A stretch of 25,523 bases of DNA, taken from positions 1-25,523 of the forward strand of contig CAUBWJ010000033.1 in the NCBI GenBank assembly GCA_958439725.1. The letters are read 5' to 3'. This stretch comes from an uncultured Muribaculaceae bacterium. Its GTDB lineage: Bacteria > Bacteroidota > Bacteroidia > Bacteroidales > Muribaculaceae. Every line of letters starts with the position of its first letter. Within the stretch, counting starts at the first letter, position 1. Of the stretch, positions 23,823 through 25,523 are shown piece after piece. The translations under genes and the position numbers were made by a program. The notes beneath the pieces were generated by a model. That model worked only from the letters and a program-made list of their open reading frames with translations. It had not been told where the DNA came from and ran no database searches.

Positions 23823-25523
23823 TCAGTAACTCAGAGTTATTTCATCCACCCATAGGGCGCTTCCGAGGGAGCGGGATTTCTCCACATCATCCCAGGTGCT
23901 TATATGCAGGCTCTCGTAGTCAATGGAACCGGTGTCTTCCGACGAACTTATCATAACGCTGATTCCCGTGGCTTTCACGCCGAAAAGCGTATAGGTGAGC
24001 GGCACCGTGAATGTGGTATAGTCGAGCGACGCGCCGAGCAGCCGGCTGCCGGAGGCTATTACCTGCTGCTTACCGTCGACGGTTCCCAGCACATTCACCT
24101 CCACCTTTCCGCGGTCGGAGGGGTCGGAGACTGAAGGCACATATTTGAAGTAGCCGTTCACGGCACTCGGGCGCGAGTTGAAATCCACTCCGGTATCGAA
24201 GCGTTCGTCGAGAGTGGAGGCATCAAACGAGTATGAGCCCAGAAACAGCCTGGCAGCCGCTCTGTGGGCTATTTCGGGAATCGCGCGGCTGTAACCCACG
24301 TAGGGCTGCGATGGCTGGCGCCAGTCCGGAATAGAATGTCCGTCGGTGTCCCAGGCCGTCGACTGTAGTTTTACGGCAAAATTTCCCCCCGCGCATTCGC
24401 TCACCGTATAAACCGATGGCTCCACATACCACGTGTTGATATTTTTAGCCTTCATGCAGAATGTCTTGGCGTTAGTAGTTGCCCATTTCTCGGGAATACT
24501 GTAGTCAAAGTCAGTATAGTTCTGGCAGTTATAGATTTCCACTATTGTCTGGGAATACCGGCCTCCGCTCGGCATGTTCTTGTATTTCAAGGCGTGGTAT
24601 TTAATGTCCTCGAAGTCACTGTTGGCCAGACCTGCGGTTTTCTCCGTCGTTACGGTCACGGCCGGTGTCAGATCGGAGTCCGTATAGTCGTCGGCAACCG
24701 TGGAAGTGAAGGAATACTTGGTGTCGGCTTTCAGATCTCCCACCGTGATTATGGAATTGTCGATGTCACGGTCTATCACATGGCAGCGGCGTCCGTCGGC
24801 ATACACCCTGGCTATAGCCGTTATAAGACGTCGCATATCCTCAGTGTCGGCATTGATTCTCATTTTGGCGCTGAGAGCGAAAGCATCCACATCTATGGTA
24901 TATTTCGGCGACACAACCTGCATGACTGTCTCGCTCACGGTGCGGTTGCAGTAATCCACACGAACCTTCACCTCATTGGAACTCTGGGTGGGAATGCTTA
25001 CGGTCACATCATAGCGGCCGGGTGTATCGGAAGGGGTTATCGACTCTATCTCGCACTCGTACCATTCCGTGCCGTCGTCGCTCGCATACATTCTGAGATT
25101 GTCGCCGAGATTGTCGGAATCCGACTCTATCAGAAAGTTGGCCGTATTTACTCCGATCACCACATCGCTCTGCGACACTATCTCTATCTTTGCCGGCTCG
25201 ACGTCTATTCCGAGCACCACCGGCTCACTTACCAGCCCGGTAGGGCCTGTGGCGAGAAAAGTGAACAGAGCATGAGGCCGTGCCACGCTCAGCCGTGAGG
25301 CAACCCCGGTGAGGTCCACCACCGTTTCATCCGCGCCTTTTCTGACAGCAATTCCTCCTTCTTCAAGGAGCGAAGCCGTCTCGCCGTCAAGGCTCATGAG
25401 ATTGATCTCCGCCGGCCATGCGCTCCCTATGGAACCAGAAATGAACACCGCTTCCGTTGTCATGGAGAGTTCGGCGGCGTCCTTGACGCTGAGAGTGAGC
25501 GTGCGCCCCGTGTACGTGCCCTC
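23823..25523 (-). CDS. PCMD-domain surface protein, start beyond the window
   Basis: 567 codons are visible; the frame stays open to the right edge, so the N-terminus and any signal or lipobox lie outside. The Met at 25463 is internal. Ig-like strands fill the first part, then an Fn3-like domain (LKADTKYSFTSTVADD) ending TVTTEKTAGLANSDFEDI, equivalent to the junction in the other PCMD protein, and a C-terminal PCMD beta-sandwich of about 270 residues ending ALWVDEITLSY. It is probably a surface glycan-binding or structural protein; no catalytic motif is evident. It is the first visible gene of the four-gene minus-strand operon, whose promoter is outside the window. Confidence 0.75.
   Translation of the reverse strand, partial: EGTYTGRTLTLSVKDAAELSMTTEAVFISGSIGSAWPAEINLMSLDGETASLLEEGGIAVRKGADETVVDLTGVASRLSVARPHALFTFLATGPTGLVSEPVVLGIDVEPAKIEIVSQSDVVIGVNTANFLIESDSDNLGDNLRMYASDDGTEWYECEIESITPSDTPGRYDVTVSIPTQSSNEVKVRVDYCNRTVSETVMQVVSPKYTIDVDAFALSAKMRINADTEDMRRLITAIARVYADGRRCHVIDRDIDNSIITVGDLKADTKYSFTSTVADDYTDSDLTPAVTVTTEKTAGLANSDFEDIKYHALKYKNMPSGGRYSQTIVEIYNCQNYTDFDYSIPEKWATTNAKTFCMKAKNINTWYVEPSVYTVSECAGGNFAVKLQSTAWDTDGHSIPDWRQPSQPYVGYSRAIPEIAHRAAARLFLGSYSFDASTLDERFDTGVDFNSRPSAVNGYFKYVPSVSDPSDRGKVEVNVLGTVDGKQQVIASGSRLLGASLDYTTFTVPLTYTLFGVKATGISVMISSSEDTGSIDYESLHISTWDDVEKSRSLGSALWVDEITLSY

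Overview
The window looks like a chromosomal segment of a Bacteroidales member, probably a GC-rich one such as a Muribaculaceae relative (family-level placement is inference). Directly visible support: several intergenic regions carry the Bacteroidota vegetative promoter pattern (TTG, about 20 nt, TAnnTTTG); Ile codons are often ATA in otherwise GC-rich genes; Shine-Dalgarno sites are largely absent; and the gene families (GH92 exo-mannosidase, PCMD-domain surface lipoproteins, OstA-like protein coupled to a SurA-like foldase, NspC-type polyamine decarboxylase) are typical of this phylum. No tRNA, rRNA, CRISPR array, insertion sequence or phage gene was seen.

Layout. 1-225 is non-coding, with a CGCAGA/TCTGCG-rich repeat cluster. 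226-8006 is all on the minus strand. Read in transcription order it is guaB, a short foldase-like protein without a recognisable rotamase domain, an independently promoted and terminated pair (GxDLY/SGNH hydrolase and NPP-type phosphodiesterase), then a two-domain SurA-like isomerase overlapping an OstA/LptA-like protein. Together the foldase and OstA genes form an envelope-biogenesis cluster. 8046-8142 holds back-to-back promoters for guaB and for plsC (8151-8894, +). 8895-9111 is an unusual leader with nested inverted repeats and a sigma-54-like promoter in front of groES-groEL (9112-11081, +), followed by strong terminators. A GH92 alpha-mannosidase lipoprotein (11299-13506, -) converges on groEL.

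13507-14136 is a 630-base gene-free stretch with palindromes, a perfect vegetative promoter that leads almost at once to a hairpin plus U-run (candidate about 55-nt RNA), and a mirror-image arrangement on the other strand. From 14137 the + strand carries a tight run: pcrA/uvrD, nspC, a family 2 glycosyltransferase, radC and, after a slightly larger gap, an acyltransferase-3 membrane protein. It combines DNA repair, polyamine synthesis and envelope glycan functions.

20532-25523 is a minus-strand operon running in from beyond the right edge: a PCMD-domain protein (start outside the window), two mutually similar outer-membrane beta-barrel proteins, and a PCMD-domain lipoprotein whose start overlaps the preceding stop. 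This repeated pairing (lipoprotein, barrel, barrel, lipoprotein) is the best candidate here for an undescribed cell-surface system. The intergenic small-transcript candidates and the sigma-54-like groESL promoter are the most interesting regulatory signals.
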